Counted from the stretch's first letter, positions 8,048-17,470 are shown. The stretch is DNA of 64,000 nt from Micromonospora musae (GCF_003626635.1 NZ_RAZT01000002.1:1-64000); one strand, 5' to 3'. Program-made: numbers and translations. Notes: generated from the sequence alone by a model not told the origin.

Positions 8048-8087
8048 GGCGCGGTCCGGCGGGCGGGGTGGCCCGCCGGACCGCGCC
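8048..8087. terminator. perfect 17-bp hairpin between convergent genes
   Basis: Arms GGCGCGGTCCGGCGGGC and its exact complement enclose the 6-nt loop GGGGTG. It sits between the plus-strand usp gene and the minus-strand flavin reductase, so it can terminate both transcripts. Confidence 0.8.
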
Positions 8088-8138
8088 GCGCCGCCGAGGC
8101 GACCGCCGCCTCGCGGGCCCGACGGCGGCGAACGCCGG

Positions 8139-8762
8139 TCAGGGCTCGCGGCGGCCGAGCAGCTCCTCGAAGTTGGTGGTCAGGGCGAAGGGGTCGGCCG
8201 GACCGGTGGAGACCGGCCGCCGGTGCACCTGCTCGGCGAGCTCGGCGGCGGCCCGGTCGATCCGGCTCCGCAGTCCGGCGTCGGCCTCCCCGCTCGCCCA
8301 GTCCTCGGGGGCGGCGAAGACCGAGGTCGGCACCACCACCGCGTGCAGGTAGGCGAAGAGCGGGCGCACCGCGTGCTCCAGGGCCAGCGAGTGCCTCGCC
8401 GTACCGCCGGTCGCGGCGATCAGCACCGGCCGGTCGGTCAACGCGTCCGCCTCGATGAGATCGAAGAAGGACTTGAAGAGCCCGTTGTAGGACGCGTTGA
8501 AGATCGGCGTCACGGCGATCAACCCGTCGGCGCCGGTCACCGTGTCGAGCACCGCCCGCAGCGACTCGGCCGGGAAGCCGGTGATCAGGTTGTTCGTCAC
8601 CTCGTGGGCGTGCTCACGCAGGACGACGTGGCGCAGGTCGACGGTCTCGCCCCGGCCGGCCAGCTCGTCGCGCGTGGCGGCGGCGAGCTGGTCGGCGAGC
8701 AGGCGGGTGGCCGACGGCTGGCTGAGGCCGGCCGAGACGATGGCGAGGGTGCGCGTCGTCAT
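8139..8762 (-). CDS. NAD(P)H-dependent FMN reductase (CE1759-like)
   Basis: A 207-aa flavodoxin-fold FMN reductase expected to supply reduced FMN. It begins TRTLAIVSAGLSQPSATRLLAD, the NADPH_dep_FMN_red opening, and has the flavin-site segments TPIFNASYNGLFKSFFDL and ATGGTARHSLALEHA. Its start overlaps the upstream LLM oxidoreductase stop by 4 bases (ATGA), which suggests translational coupling. The pairing of this subtype with an LLM oxidoreductase is a known two-component arrangement in actinobacteria. The physiological substrate is unknown. Confidence 0.9.
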   Translation of the reverse strand: MTTRTLAIVSAGLSQPSATRLLADQLAAATRDELAGRGETVDLRHVVLREHAHEVTNNLITGFPAESLRAVLDTVTGADGLIAVTPIFNASYNGLFKSFFDLIEADALTDRPVLIAATGGTARHSLALEHAVRPLFAYLHAVVVPTSVFAAPEDWASGEADAGLRSRIDRAAAELAEQVHRRPVSTGPADPFALTTNFEELLGRREP

Positions 8763-9898
8763 CGGTTCACCTCCGGCGCCTTGCCCGTCACGTCGTCCAC
8801 GGCGTGCACGGTGCTGTCCTTGGCGCCGCCGGCGGCGGCGACGAGCGAGGCGTGGGTCGGCGCCGCTGGCACGTGCGCCGGGCGCATCGAATCGAACTCC
8901 TTGCGCAGCACCGGGACGACCTCCTCGCCGAGGAGGTCGAGCTGCTCCAGCACGGTCTTCAGCGGCAGCCCGGCGTGGTCCATGAGGAAGAGCTGACGCT
9001 GGTAGTCGCCCACGTAGTCGCGGAAGGTGAGCGTCCGGTCGATGACCTGCTGCGGGCTGCCCACGGTCAGCGGCGTCTCCGTGGTGAACTCCTCGAGCGA
9101 CGGGCCGTGCCCGTAGACCGGGGCGTTGTCGAAGTACGGCCGGAACTCGCGCACCGCGTCCTGCGAGTTCTTCCGCATGAAGACCTGGCCGCCGAGCCCG
9201 ACGATGGCCTGGTCGGCGGAGCCGTGGCCGTAGTGCTCGAAGCGCTGCCGGTAGAGGTTGACCATCCGCTGGGTGTGCTCCTTCGGCCAGAAGATGTGGT
9301 TGTGGAAGAAGCCGTCACCGTAGTACGCGGCCTGCTCGGCGATCTCCGGGCTGCGGATCGAGCCGTGCCACACGAACGGCGGTACGCCGTCGAGGGGGCG
9401 TGGCGTCGAGGTGAACGACTGCAGCGGGGTGCGGAAACGCCCCTTCCAGTCGACCACGTCCTCCCGCCACAGCCGGTGCAGCAGGTCGTAGTTCTCGACG
9501 GCGAGCGGGATGCCGGCGCGGATGTCCTTGCCGAACCACGGGTAGACCGGGCCGGTGTTGCCGCGGCCCATCATCAGGTCGACCCGGCCGTCGGCGAGGT
9601 GCTGCAGCATCGCGTAGTCCTCGGCGATCTTCACCGGGTCGTTGGTGGTGATCAGCGTGGTCGCGGTGGAGAGCAGCAGCCGCTCGGTACGCGCCGCGAT
9701 GTAACCGAGCATGGTCGTCGGCGACGAGGGCACGAACGGCGGGTTGTGGTGCTCGCCCGTGGCGAACACGTCGAGCCCGACCTCTTCGGCCTTCAGCGCG
9801 ATCGCCACCATCGCCTTGATCCGCTCGCGCTCCGTCGGCGCCCGACCGTTGGTCGGATCCACGGTGACGTCACCGACGCTGAAGATTCCGAACTGCAT
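8759..9898 (-). CDS. LLM-class flavin-dependent oxidoreductase (CE1758-like)
   Basis: A 379-aa member of the bacterial luciferase-like family, using FMNH2 supplied by the overlapping reductase. The sequence begins MQFGIFSVGDVT and shows the family blocks VFATGEHHNPPFVPSSPT, LADGRVDLMMGRGNTGPVYPWFG and TVGSPQQVIDRTLTF. Length fits the family. It is the first gene of a two-gene operon. A candidate promoter lies about 52-80 bases upstream in an unusually AT-rich patch. The last 40 or so residues are alanine-rich and probably disordered. Confidence 0.92.
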   Translation of the reverse strand: MQFGIFSVGDVTVDPTNGRAPTERERIKAMVAIALKAEEVGLDVFATGEHHNPPFVPSSPTTMLGYIAARTERLLLSTATTLITTNDPVKIAEDYAMLQHLADGRVDLMMGRGNTGPVYPWFGKDIRAGIPLAVENYDLLHRLWREDVVDWKGRFRTPLQSFTSTPRPLDGVPPFVWHGSIRSPEIAEQAAYYGDGFFHNHIFWPKEHTQRMVNLYRQRFEHYGHGSADQAIVGLGGQVFMRKNSQDAVREFRPYFDNAPVYGHGPSLEEFTTETPLTVGSPQQVIDRTLTFRDYVGDYQRQLFLMDHAGLPLKTVLEQLDLLGEEVVPVLRKEFDSMRPAHVPAAPTHASLVAAAGGAKDSTVHAVDDVTGKAPEVNR

Positions 9899-9949
9899 GA
9901 CAGCTCCTCGGGTTGTTGGCCGCGGCCCGGCGGCCGTTTCGCACCCGAC

Positions 9950-9978
9950 AACATACTTGACTGCTCAATAATTCCGAA
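9950..9978 (-). promoter_or_regulatory. candidate promoter of the LLM/reductase operon with short dyad
   Basis: The minus strand reads TTCGGA (9978-9973), 17 nt, TATGTT (9955-9950). The spacer contains the dyad TTGA-CTGC-TCAA (9957-9968), which could bind a repressor. The patch is much more AT-rich than its surroundings. Confidence 0.4.
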
Positions 9979-10092
9979 TGTGGACCACCACTGTGACGGC
10001 CGCCACCCCACCCCGGCCATGGACCCTGCCCGATCCTCTCCTCCCCCACCCGACGGCGCCGTCGCAGCCCAGACGGCGCCCGGCCCGCCCGG

Positions 10093-10098
10093 TAGCCT
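10093..10098 (+). promoter_or_regulatory. -10 hexamer close to the mpg start
   Basis: TAGCCT ends 9 nt before the ATG at 10108 and no Shine-Dalgarno intervenes, so the mpg mRNA would be leaderless or nearly so. Confidence 0.4.
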
Positions 10099-10107
10099 TG
10101 CCGCACG

Positions 10108-10731
10108 ATGACGTACTCCTGGCTCCACGCACCGGCCGCACAGGTCGCCACGACCGCTCGCACCCTCCTCGGCTGGACCGTCTCGGCGAACGGCGTCAAG
10201 ATCCGGTTGACCGAGGTCGAGGCGTACGCCGGCACCGGAGAGGACCCGGCCTCGCACGCCCACCGGGGCCCGACCCCACGTACCGAGGTGATGTTCGGCC
10301 CGGCGGGGAACGTCTACGTCTACTTCGTGTTCGGCATGCACTGGTGCATGAACATCGTCTGCGGCCGGGAGGGTGAGGCCGCCGCCGTCCTGCTGCGCGC
10401 CGGCGCCGTGACCGAGGGGATCGAGATCGCCCGGCAGCGGCGCGCGAACGCCCCGGATCGGGAACTCGCGCGCGGCCCGGCACGGCTCGTGACGGCGCTC
10501 GGACTCGACCGCGACGCCAACGGCACGTCGGCCCTGGACGGGTCCGGGCCGGTGCTGCTCGCACCGCCGTCGGCGCCCGTCGACCCGGCCCTGATCGCCG
10601 CCGGACCGCGCGTCGGGGTCGCCGCGGCACACGACACCCCGTGGCGGTTCTGGCTGGTGGGCGAGGAGAGCGTGAGCCCGTACCGCCGGCACGTCCCGCG
10701 TCGCCGGCGCCCCTCGACCCTGCCGGCCTGA
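10108..10731 (+). CDS. mpg: 3-methyladenine DNA glycosylase (AAG/MPG family)
   Basis: Base-excision repair glycosylase of 207 aa that removes alkylated purines. The catalytic region TEVEAYAG has Glu38 aligned with the general base of human AAG and Tyr40 aligned with its intercalation-pocket tyrosine. The core TPRTEVMFGPAGNVYVYFVFGMHWCMNIV and the later ARGPARLVTALGL are family hallmarks. Length is typical. It is a single-gene unit with an upstream TAGCCT and a perfect hairpin immediately after the stop. In several actinobacteria mpg lies near tyrS, as it does here. Confidence 0.94.
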   Translation: MTYSWLHAPAAQVATTARTLLGWTVSANGVKIRLTEVEAYAGTGEDPASHAHRGPTPRTEVMFGPAGNVYVYFVFGMHWCMNIVCGREGEAAAVLLRAGAVTEGIEIARQRRANAPDRELARGPARLVTALGLDRDANGTSALDGSGPVLLAPPSAPVDPALIAAGPRVGVAAAHDTPWRFWLVGEESVSPYRRHVPRRRRPSTLPA

Positions 10732-10732
10732 C

Positions 10733-10761
10733 GGTGGTGGCCGCGCCGCGCGGCCACCACC
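10733..10761. terminator. perfect 13-bp hairpin between convergent genes
   Basis: Arms GGTGGTGGCCGCG and its exact complement with a 3-nt loop, beginning 2 bases after the mpg stop and ending 7 bases before the convergent Stealth gene stop. It can serve both strands. Confidence 0.75.
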
Positions 10762-10767
10762 CTCGGG

Positions 10768-12558
10768 TCAGCGCACCGGCTCCGGCTGACCGGCCGGGTC
10801 GTGCGGGGCACGCCCGGTGCCCTGCCGGGGGGCGGCGCTCGTCGGTGACTCGGGGAGCAACTCCGCCGCCAGGGCGGAGGCCGTCCGGCCCAGGCGCTGC
10901 GCCTCCACCTCCGGCGACACCTCGAACGGCGCCCGGAAGGGGAGGTACGCGGAGAGGAAGTCCGCCAGCATCGCCTGCTGCTCGGAGAGCAGGACCTCAC
11001 TGGAGTCGGTGTCGTTGAGGCAGAACACGTCGCAGTGCCGCCGGGACAGCAGCGCGGCCAGCTTCACCGGTGTGGAAGGGTGCGCCAGGTCGGCGTAGGT
11101 GTACCGGATGGAGCCGGGGACCGAGGTGCCGGAGAGGTACGACCAGTAGTGCTGCAGCGAGGACGGGATCGACAGGTCCCCGGGGTGCCGGAACTGGTGC
11201 TCGGCGGTGGCCAGCACCTCGGCCGGCAGGTGCCGCTCGATCTCCTCCAGCACACTGCGGCGCAGCGGGTACGGCACGTGCCGCATCTTCTGTGAGATCG
11301 TGCGCCCGAAGCGCTCCTCGATGTGCCGGCGGTTGTTCTTCCCGGCGGCGGTGACGGGAGCGTCGTGCACGGTGGCCGGGCCGACGTCGAGCTGGGCCGG
11401 CGAGGTGAAGAACTTCGCGATCCCGTTGGCGTGGAAGAACGCGGTCGGCACCAGCGGCCGGCCGAAGAACATGTCGTCGTTGACGTAGACGAAGTGCTCG
11501 CTCAGCCCCGGGATGCGGTGCAGCCGCGACTCGATGGCGTGCGAGTTGAAGGTCGGCAGCCGGCCGGTGTCGGCGAAGATCTCCCGGTGGCGCACCACCC
11601 GGACCATCGGGTGCGTGACGTCCAGCCAGGCCGGGACCTGATCGTCGGTGACCAGGTAGATCTGCCGGACCCAGGGCGCGTACGCGACCAGCGACCGCAT
11701 CGAGTACCGCAGCTCGTCGCGGCTGACGTACCGCGCGTCGTTCGCCGCGACCTCGTTCATCTCGGCCGCCCCGTGCTCGCGCAGCGCCCGGTTCTTGCGC
11801 TCGCGCCAGTCGCCGTCGTCACCGTCGACCCAGGTGTAGACCACGTCGATGGGGAAGGTGACCTGGTCGTGGGCGAGGCCGGCGAACTCGGCCCGGCTCG
11901 GATAGGTGGTGTCCTCACCGGCGAAGCGGCTCAGCCGCCGGCCCGGCACGGCGACGGTGGCGCCGACCGTCGGCAGAGCCGCGGCGATCCGGTTGGGACG
12001 TGGCGCCGCGATGTGCGGGACCGGATACTCCTCGGTCGGCGCGTCCGGCCAGAACTCCACGTCGCAGGCGAAGGCCTGGCCGAGGACGGTACGACCGAAC
12101 GGGTCGGTGACCGCGGCGAAGACCTCCGCGACCCCCACCGACCGGCCCGGCCGCGCGCGATCGGGAAGGCGCACGGTCACCCCGTCCTGCGCGCCCACCG
12201 TGGCGAGCGCCCGCAGTGCCCCGTCCCGGTCCTGCTCGCGTACGGCGACGGCACTGCGCCGCTCGTCGAGGGTCGGCACCGCGAAGTGCGGGACCCCGGC
12301 TTCGTCGAACGCCGCGGTCACCAGGTCGAGGTTGTGTCGCCACCGGTCGGCCGGCGTCGCCGCCGCGACCACGCGCGCCTGGACCTGCGCGGCGCCGTCG
12401 CGGGCGGTGCGCAGCTTCCCCACCGGCACGCTCGTCCCGCGGCTGGAGATCCGGGTCAGTCGGCGCACCAGCCACAGCTGCCGCTGCGGCGGCAGGACCT
12501 GGAGCATCCGGAGCCGGTGTTCCTTCGGCAGCATCCGGTAGACGCGCAGCGCTATCAA
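10768..12558 (-). CDS. Stealth-family sugar-phosphate transferase
   Basis: A 596-aa protein with the four Stealth conserved regions. CR1 is IDVVYTWVDGDDGDWRE. CR2 is DELRYSMRSLVAYAPWVRQI followed by YLVTDDQVPAWL. CR3 contains FNSHAIESRLHRIPGLSEHF and VYVNDDMFFGRPL. CR4 is near the end, CDVFCLNDTD. The family includes hexose-1-phosphate transferases that build capsule or wall glycans; the exact linkage here is unknown. The N-terminal 150 or so residues carry a second region without a recognised domain. A hairpin (12585-12612) lies upstream. It follows a large membrane protein gene, suggesting a surface-polysaccharide pair. Confidence 0.9.
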   Translation of the reverse strand: MIALRVYRMLPKEHRLRMLQVLPPQRQLWLVRRLTRISSRGTSVPVGKLRTARDGAAQVQARVVAAATPADRWRHNLDLVTAAFDEAGVPHFAVPTLDERRSAVAVREQDRDGALRALATVGAQDGVTVRLPDRARPGRSVGVAEVFAAVTDPFGRTVLGQAFACDVEFWPDAPTEEYPVPHIAAPRPNRIAAALPTVGATVAVPGRRLSRFAGEDTTYPSRAEFAGLAHDQVTFPIDVVYTWVDGDDGDWRERKNRALREHGAAEMNEVAANDARYVSRDELRYSMRSLVAYAPWVRQIYLVTDDQVPAWLDVTHPMVRVVRHREIFADTGRLPTFNSHAIESRLHRIPGLSEHFVYVNDDMFFGRPLVPTAFFHANGIAKFFTSPAQLDVGPATVHDAPVTAAGKNNRRHIEERFGRTISQKMRHVPYPLRRSVLEEIERHLPAEVLATAEHQFRHPGDLSIPSSLQHYWSYLSGTSVPGSIRYTYADLAHPSTPVKLAALLSRRHCDVFCLNDTDSSEVLLSEQQAMLADFLSAYLPFRAPFEVSPEVEAQRLGRTASALAAELLPESPTSAAPRQGTGRAPHDPAGQPEPVR

Positions 12559-12829
12559 CGCACGTTCTCCCGTCGCACCCGGACCGTGGACGGCCGACCG
12601 GGTCCGTCCACGATCACCGGTCGCCTGCTGAGGTGCCTGTGGCTCACCGTGTCCCCGTCTCCTCGCGCCGGCTCGATGACCGGGCCGACATGCTGGCCTG
12701 TCCCGCCCGCCCCGCGACTCGCCGCCCTGCGGGCGGCCGAACGGTCGGTATCCACGAAGGTAACAACGAATTCAACTGCCGGATGCCATCCGATCACCGT
12801 GTGTTTACCGCCGGATGGTGCCGATACGG

Positions 12830-14866
12830 TCACCCAGCCGGGCCGGCGCAGACCCGCCCGGCGTCGGTGACCTGGTAGATCCGGATGCCGTCGACCCGGT
12901 GCACCAGCGTCAACCGGTCGCTGCGGTCCAGGCGCGACTGTCGATAGTGGGCTCGCCAGCCGGGGTAGTTCGCGCTGCCCACGACCACGTACCCGATGTC
13001 GAGCCGACGGACGGCGCAGCCGGCGGGTGGCGCGTCGGCGTTGTTCACCAGCCAGCGCCAGGCGCGCCAGCGCTCCTCCCAGTTCTCCGCCACCGCCGTC
13101 TGCGACGGCGGGATACCGAAGAGCAGCGGCGTGCCGTGGTCGGCGTACGACCACGTCATGAACTGCCGGTGCCGGTCGTACGCGACGACCTGACCCGGCT
13201 GGACCTGAGCGTCGAGCCACTCGAACGCGCGAGCGTAGGAGTCGCCGACCGGGGCCCGGCGCTTCACCTCACCGCGCAGCGGATGCCAACTGCTGGGCAC
13301 CGCGGCGAGTAGCGCCAGGCTCAGCACCACCGCGGCGGCGATCGCGGCGACGGGCGGCACGGCGCGAGCCGGCCACCGCAGCGCCGCCGTCCGGACGCCG
13401 AGCAGGGCGAGCAGCCGGCGCAGGCCGAGCCCGAGCACCACCGCGCCGGCCACCGTGGCCACCCCGTAGATCGGGAAGATCATCGACCAGGGGCGGGCGG
13501 GATCGCCGTACCAGAGAGCGGCGAGCGACTGCACGAGCGCGGCGTTCGAACTGATGGTGACGATGCCGACCAGCGTGATGGCCAGCCCCGCCGCCAGCCA
13601 GGGCCGGGCCCAGCGCAGCTGTCGCAGCACCAGGGCCAGCGGCGACGCGAGAAGGCAGGCGACCGTGATCCAGAGAGCTATCCGGACGCTGAGCGGCCAG
13701 GGCGCGACGTCCGCGGTGCCCGGGCCCGGGAAGCCCAGCAGGATGTAGCGCTGCGGATCCGTCAACCAGAACTCGACCGCCTCGCCCCACCGGCCGAGCA
13801 GCTGCGGCTTCTCAGTCAGGCGCTCGCCGCCCGCGCCGGCGATCGTGCCGAGCAGCGGCGCGATCGCGCCGGTCCCGGCGATCAGCATCGCGGCGGCGGC
13901 CGCGCCGACGGTCCGCCAGCGCAGCCGCTCGCGCAGCCCCACGATCAGGCCGATCGCGAGCACCCCGATGAAGAGCACGTCGTAGGAGTGCGTCATGACG
14001 ATGCCGGCGCCGCCCAGGCCGGCGAGCAGACCCGTGCGCACCGGATGCCGGCCCCGGACGGCCAGCGCGATCAGCAGGGCCAGCCCGCCGGCCAGGCACG
14101 GCGCCGCCTGCTCGGTGATCCGGCCGGAGAGCAACGACGCCCACATCGGGCCGACGAACACCGGCGCGGTGGCGGCGGCCGCCGCCACGAGCGGGCGCCC
14201 ACCGAACGCCCGGACGCAGGCGTAGATCCCGGCCGCCAGCGCGAACGGCCCGACCAGCAGGGCCCAGGTGGTCATCACGGTGCTCATCGGGCCACCGGAG
14301 AGCTGCGTCGCCTGCGCCCAGGCCACGTTGGCGGCGAGCGGGTAGAACTCGCAGGAGGTCACCGTGTCGGTCGAACCGGAGCTGCAGGCGGCGGTGATCG
14401 CGGTGGTGCCGGTGTCCAGGATCCGGCGGCTCAGGTAGCCGTGATTCATCGCGTCCCAGCCGGGAGGGGCCGCCAGCCGGCCGACGATCAGCCAGCCGTA
14501 GCCGGCGGCGATCACCGTCGGCACCGCCAGCCCCGCGATGTCGGCCGGGCGCGGACGCACCGACGGCAGCCGGAGACGGGAGCGCAGGGATCGCGGACGG
14601 TCGTCGGCGTCCTCGACGAGCCCGCGACCGACGAGCCGCGACAGCGCGACAGCCGACCCCGCCAGCACGAGCTCGGCGACGAGCACGGCCATGGCGCCGT
14701 CGGGCAGGCCGAGCGGTCGCAGCCAGGCCATCGCCACGGCGATCAGGCCGAGGGTGAGCGCCGGGGACGCCGCCCAGGCGACCCAGCGGTAACGGCCGGG
14801 CGGTAGCGCGAAGCCCAACAGGGCTCCGGGCGCGACCGCGACCAGGAACGCGATGAAGCTGGTCAA
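12830..14866 (-). CDS. large polytopic membrane protein (DUF6541-like)
   Basis: A 678-aa integral membrane protein with about a dozen or more hydrophobic segments across residues 1-510 and a soluble C-terminal 150 residues (DAQVQPGQVVAYDRHRQFMTW). The motif APPGWDAMNHGYLSRRILDTGT between early helices resembles the first extracellular loop of GT-C-like glycosyltransferases, and the plan fits DUF6541 proteins. I infer a lipid-linked sugar transferase or transporter role. The start is TTG with GGGGAGGG 8 bases upstream. The 271-bp gap to the Stealth gene holds one hairpin and nothing else I recognise. Confidence 0.8.
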   Translation of the reverse strand: MTSFIAFLVAVAPGALLGFALPPGRYRWVAWAASPALTLGLIAVAMAWLRPLGLPDGAMAVLVAELVLAGSAVALSRLVGRGLVEDADDRPRSLRSRLRLPSVRPRPADIAGLAVPTVIAAGYGWLIVGRLAAPPGWDAMNHGYLSRRILDTGTTAITAACSSGSTDTVTSCEFYPLAANVAWAQATQLSGGPMSTVMTTWALLVGPFALAAGIYACVRAFGGRPLVAAAAATAPVFVGPMWASLLSGRITEQAAPCLAGGLALLIALAVRGRHPVRTGLLAGLGGAGIVMTHSYDVLFIGVLAIGLIVGLRERLRWRTVGAAAAAMLIAGTGAIAPLLGTIAGAGGERLTEKPQLLGRWGEAVEFWLTDPQRYILLGFPGPGTADVAPWPLSVRIALWITVACLLASPLALVLRQLRWARPWLAAGLAITLVGIVTISSNAALVQSLAALWYGDPARPWSMIFPIYGVATVAGAVVLGLGLRRLLALLGVRTAALRWPARAVPPVAAIAAAVVLSLALLAAVPSSWHPLRGEVKRRAPVGDSYARAFEWLDAQVQPGQVVAYDRHRQFMTWSYADHGTPLLFGIPPSQTAVAENWEERWRAWRWLVNNADAPPAGCAVRRLDIGYVVVGSANYPGWRAHYRQSRLDRSDRLTLVHRVDGIRIYQVTDAGRVCAGPAG

Positions 14867-14993
14867 CAGCGCTGCCCTCCCCGGTCAGCACGAGCGCCGC
14901 CCCGAAAGACTCGGTAAGCATAGGGGAAACATTCGGTTACGTGGGGCAACGCGCGCCGCCCGAGCCGGCGCGACCAGTCGCCTCAACGAAGTG

Positions 14994-15022
14994 TTGACAA
15001 CAAGGCGTTAGAGGGGTCCAAT
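14994..15022 (+). promoter_or_regulatory. promoter with consensus -35 upstream of the 142-codon frame
   Basis: A perfect TTGACA (14994-14999), a 17-nt spacer and a weaker TCCAAT (15017-15022). The expected start site falls at 15029-15030, exactly at an ATG. Confidence 0.6.
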
Positions 15023-15029
15023 GGACGGC

Positions 15030-15449
15030 ATGGACACGCTGAACAACGATCCGTTCACCGCTCCGGACGCTGCCCAGGCTCGCGCGCACCGCAACTACGC
15101 GGCGCTGCTGCGCATCGCGGAACGGCACGCGGGCACCGACGCCCGCCGCCGGCGGTACGCCCACCCCGACGTCCCCGACGCCTACGAGGCGGCGACCCTG
15201 GTGATGGCGCTCTCCGGCGGGGCCGAGCTCGAACCGGGAGAGGAGCCGGTCGACCAGGCCGACCTGATGGCCGCGCTGACCCTGATCCCGCACGTGCGCG
15301 CGGAGGTGGACGTGCTGGAGACGGGCCTGCTGCAGGCGGCTCGCGGCCGGGGGATGACCTGGCAGGCGATCGCCTTCGGCCTCGGCCTCGGCAGCGCGCA
15401 GGCCGCCCAGCAACGCTACGAGCGGCTCACCGCGCGCACTGCGGAGTAG
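15030..15449 (+). CDS. small protein with C-terminal helix-turn-helix-like segment
   Basis: An unrecognised cytoplasmic protein of 139 aa (142 if the ATG at 15021 is used). The last third, RGRGMTWQAIAFGLGLGSAQAAQQRYERL, has the turn and helix pattern of a helix-turn-helix seen in small actinobacterial DNA-binding proteins. The earlier part is helical and acidic (EPGEEPVDQADLMAALTL). I prefer 15030 because the consensus promoter places the transcript start at this ATG, which would make it leaderless. The alternative 15021 would overlap the -10. Function unknown; a DNA-binding role is inference. Confidence 0.7.
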   Translation: MDTLNNDPFTAPDAAQARAHRNYAALLRIAERHAGTDARRRRYAHPDVPDAYEAATLVMALSGGAELEPGEEPVDQADLMAALTLIPHVRAEVDVLETGLLQAARGRGMTWQAIAFGLGLGSAQAAQQRYERLTARTAE

Positions 15450-15541
15450 CGCCCGGGGAATGGAAGTCCGGCACGCCCGGACCGTTGGCGGGCACTCGGC
15501 CACCAGCGACTGTGGGATCAGCGCAGCGGAAGGGAGACGCG

Positions 15542-15895
15542 ATGCGACGCGAGCAGATGCTGGCGTACTGCCTGGCGAAGCCGGGCAGCTGGCTGGACCA
15601 GCCGTGGGAGGGCGACGAGGTGGTCAAGGTGGGCAGCCGGATCTACGCGTTCCTCGGCTCCCCCGACAGCCACCCCACCGTGGGCGTGAAGTGCGGCCCG
15701 AACCGGGAGGTGGCCGACGAGTGGCTGCACCGCCACCCGGCGGACGCGCAGGTGATGCCCTACATCGGACGATCCGGCTGGAACACTCTCCGGCTCGACG
15801 GCGGAATCGACGACGAGGAGCTGATCGAGGCCGTCGACGCGTCGTACGACGCGGTCGTGGCGAAGCTGCCGAAGCGGGAGCGGCCGACCTCCTGA
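15542..15895 (+). CDS. MmcQ/YjbR family protein
   Basis: A 117-aa protein of the MmcQ/YjbR (DUF419) family, a CyaY-like fold with proposed nucleic-acid binding but no settled function. Matching segments are MLAYCLAKPGSWLDQPWEGDEVVKVG, VGVKCGPNREVADEWLHRHP and PYIGRSGWNTLRLDGGIDDEELIEAVDASYDAVV. The ATG at 15542 has GAAGGGAG upstream. It follows the preceding gene by 92 bases on the same strand and converges on argH. Confidence 0.9.
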   Translation: MRREQMLAYCLAKPGSWLDQPWEGDEVVKVGSRIYAFLGSPDSHPTVGVKCGPNREVADEWLHRHPADAQVMPYIGRSGWNTLRLDGGIDDEELIEAVDASYDAVVAKLPKRERPTS

Positions 15896-15985
15896 TCAGC
15901 CGCGGCACCGCGTGGAATCACGGAAGCCGCCGCCCCGGCGAGCGCCAGGCCGGCGGCCTCCCTGCTGTCGTACGGATCGGGGTTT

Positions 15986-16000
15986 CCCCGCTCAGCGGGG
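15986..16000 (-). terminator. short hairpin around the argH stop codon
   Basis: CCCCGC-TCA-GCGGGG places the argH stop in the loop of a 6-bp GC stem, and a second small GGGGAAACCCC hairpin follows it. It is a possible end of the arg operon transcript; weak alone. Confidence 0.35.
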
Positions 16001-17470
16001 TACGACCCGCTCGGCGGCCCACTCCCGCCAACCGGCCAGCTTGTCCGCGGCGGTGGCCAGCTGGTCGGCCACCGGTCCCGGGCCGGTGGAGCCGGGCGTG
16101 GTCCGGGCCGCGAGCGCCGAGCGGACGGAGAGCACGTCCCGTACCGACGGGTCGAGGTGCTCGCTGACCGTGGCCAGGTCGGCGTCGGAGACCTCGTCGA
16201 GCGCGCACTCCCGGGCCACGCAGAGCGCGACCAGCCGTCCGGTGATCTCGTGCGCGTCGCGGAACGGCACGCCCTTACGGACGAGCCAGTCGGCGACCTC
16301 GGTGGCGAGCGAGTAGCCCACCGGCGCGGCCGCGACCAGACGGTCGACCCGTACGGTCATCGTGGAGATCATCCCCGCGAGGGCCGGCAGCAGCAGCTCC
16401 AGGGTGTCGACCGCGTCGAAGGCCGGCTCCTTGTCCTCCTGCATGTCCCGGTCGTAGGTCATCGGCAGGCCCTTGAGCATGGTGAGCACGCTCATCAGCC
16501 CGCCGACCAGCCGGCCGGACTTGCCACGGGCCAGCTCGGCGATGTCCGCGTTCTTCTTCTGCGGCATGATCGACGAGCCGGTGGCGAACGCGTCGTCCAG
16601 CTCGACCCAGCCGAACTCCTGCGACGTCCAGAGCACCACCTCCTCGCCGAGGCGGGACAGGTGCACCCCGGTCATCGCGGTGACGAAGAGGAACTCGGCG
16701 ACGAAGTCCCGGTCGGCGACCGCGTCCATCGAGTTGGCGAACGACGTACGGAAGCCGAGCTCCTTGGAGACCGCCACCGGGTCCAGCGGCAGGCCGGAGC
16801 CGGCCAGCGCGCCCGCGCCGAGCGGGCTGATCGCGGCCCGCTCGTCCCAGTCGCGCAGCCGCTCCAGGTCCCGCAGCAGCGGCTGGACGTGGGCGAGCAG
16901 CCAGTGCCCGAAGGTGACCGGCTGCGCGTGCTGCAGGTGGGTCATGCCCGGGGCGGCGGTCGAGACGTGCCGCTCGGCCTGCTCGACCAGCGCCTCGGCC
17001 AGCTCGACCAGCCGCGCGGCCACCCCACGCGCATGGTCACGCAGGTAGAGCCGCAGGTCGGTGGCGACCTGGTCGTTGCGGGACCGGCCGGCGCGCAACT
17101 TGCCGCCGAGGCTGCCCAGCCGCTCCAGCAGGCCCCGCTCCAGCGCGGTGTGCACGTCCTCGTCGTCGACCGTCGGGCGGAACTGCCCGGAGGCGCAGGC
17201 CGCCTCCAGGTCGTCCAACGCCGCGAGGATCTTCCCCAGCTCCTCCGGGTCGAGCAGGCCGGCGCCGGCCAGCACCCGGGCGTGCGCCCGCGACCCGGCC
17301 AGGTCGTACGGGGCCAACCGCCAGTCGAACTGCACGCTCACCGACAGCCGGGCGAGCGCCTCGGCGGGACCGCCGGCGAACCGGCCGCCCCAGAGGCTGG
17401 TGCGGTTCGGGGCGGCGTTGCTCTCGGTCAGGCTCTTGTCGTCCACCGGACCCATTGTGGCAGTGCTCAC
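15992..17470 (-). CDS. argH: argininosuccinate lyase
   Basis: Last arginine step: argininosuccinate to arginine plus fumarate. The 492-aa product has the fumarase/aspartase signature GSSIMPQKKNAD, the early TSLWGGRFAGGPAEALARLS, and the TAAPGMTHLQHAQPVTFGHW block with the catalytic Thr-His region. The start GTG at 17470 is chosen because it overlaps the stop of an upstream mini-ORF (GTGA) and has GGAG at 6 nt; an ATG five codons later is an alternative. It is the final gene of argCJBDFRGH. Confidence 0.96.
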   Translation of the reverse strand: MSTATMGPVDDKSLTESNAAPNRTSLWGGRFAGGPAEALARLSVSVQFDWRLAPYDLAGSRAHARVLAGAGLLDPEELGKILAALDDLEAACASGQFRPTVDDEDVHTALERGLLERLGSLGGKLRAGRSRNDQVATDLRLYLRDHARGVAARLVELAEALVEQAERHVSTAAPGMTHLQHAQPVTFGHWLLAHVQPLLRDLERLRDWDERAAISPLGAGALAGSGLPLDPVAVSKELGFRTSFANSMDAVADRDFVAEFLFVTAMTGVHLSRLGEEVVLWTSQEFGWVELDDAFATGSSIMPQKKNADIAELARGKSGRLVGGLMSVLTMLKGLPMTYDRDMQEDKEPAFDAVDTLELLLPALAGMISTMTVRVDRLVAAAPVGYSLATEVADWLVRKGVPFRDAHEITGRLVALCVARECALDEVSDADLATVSEHLDPSVRDVLSVRSALAARTTPGSTGPGPVADQLATAADKLAGWREWAAERVVPR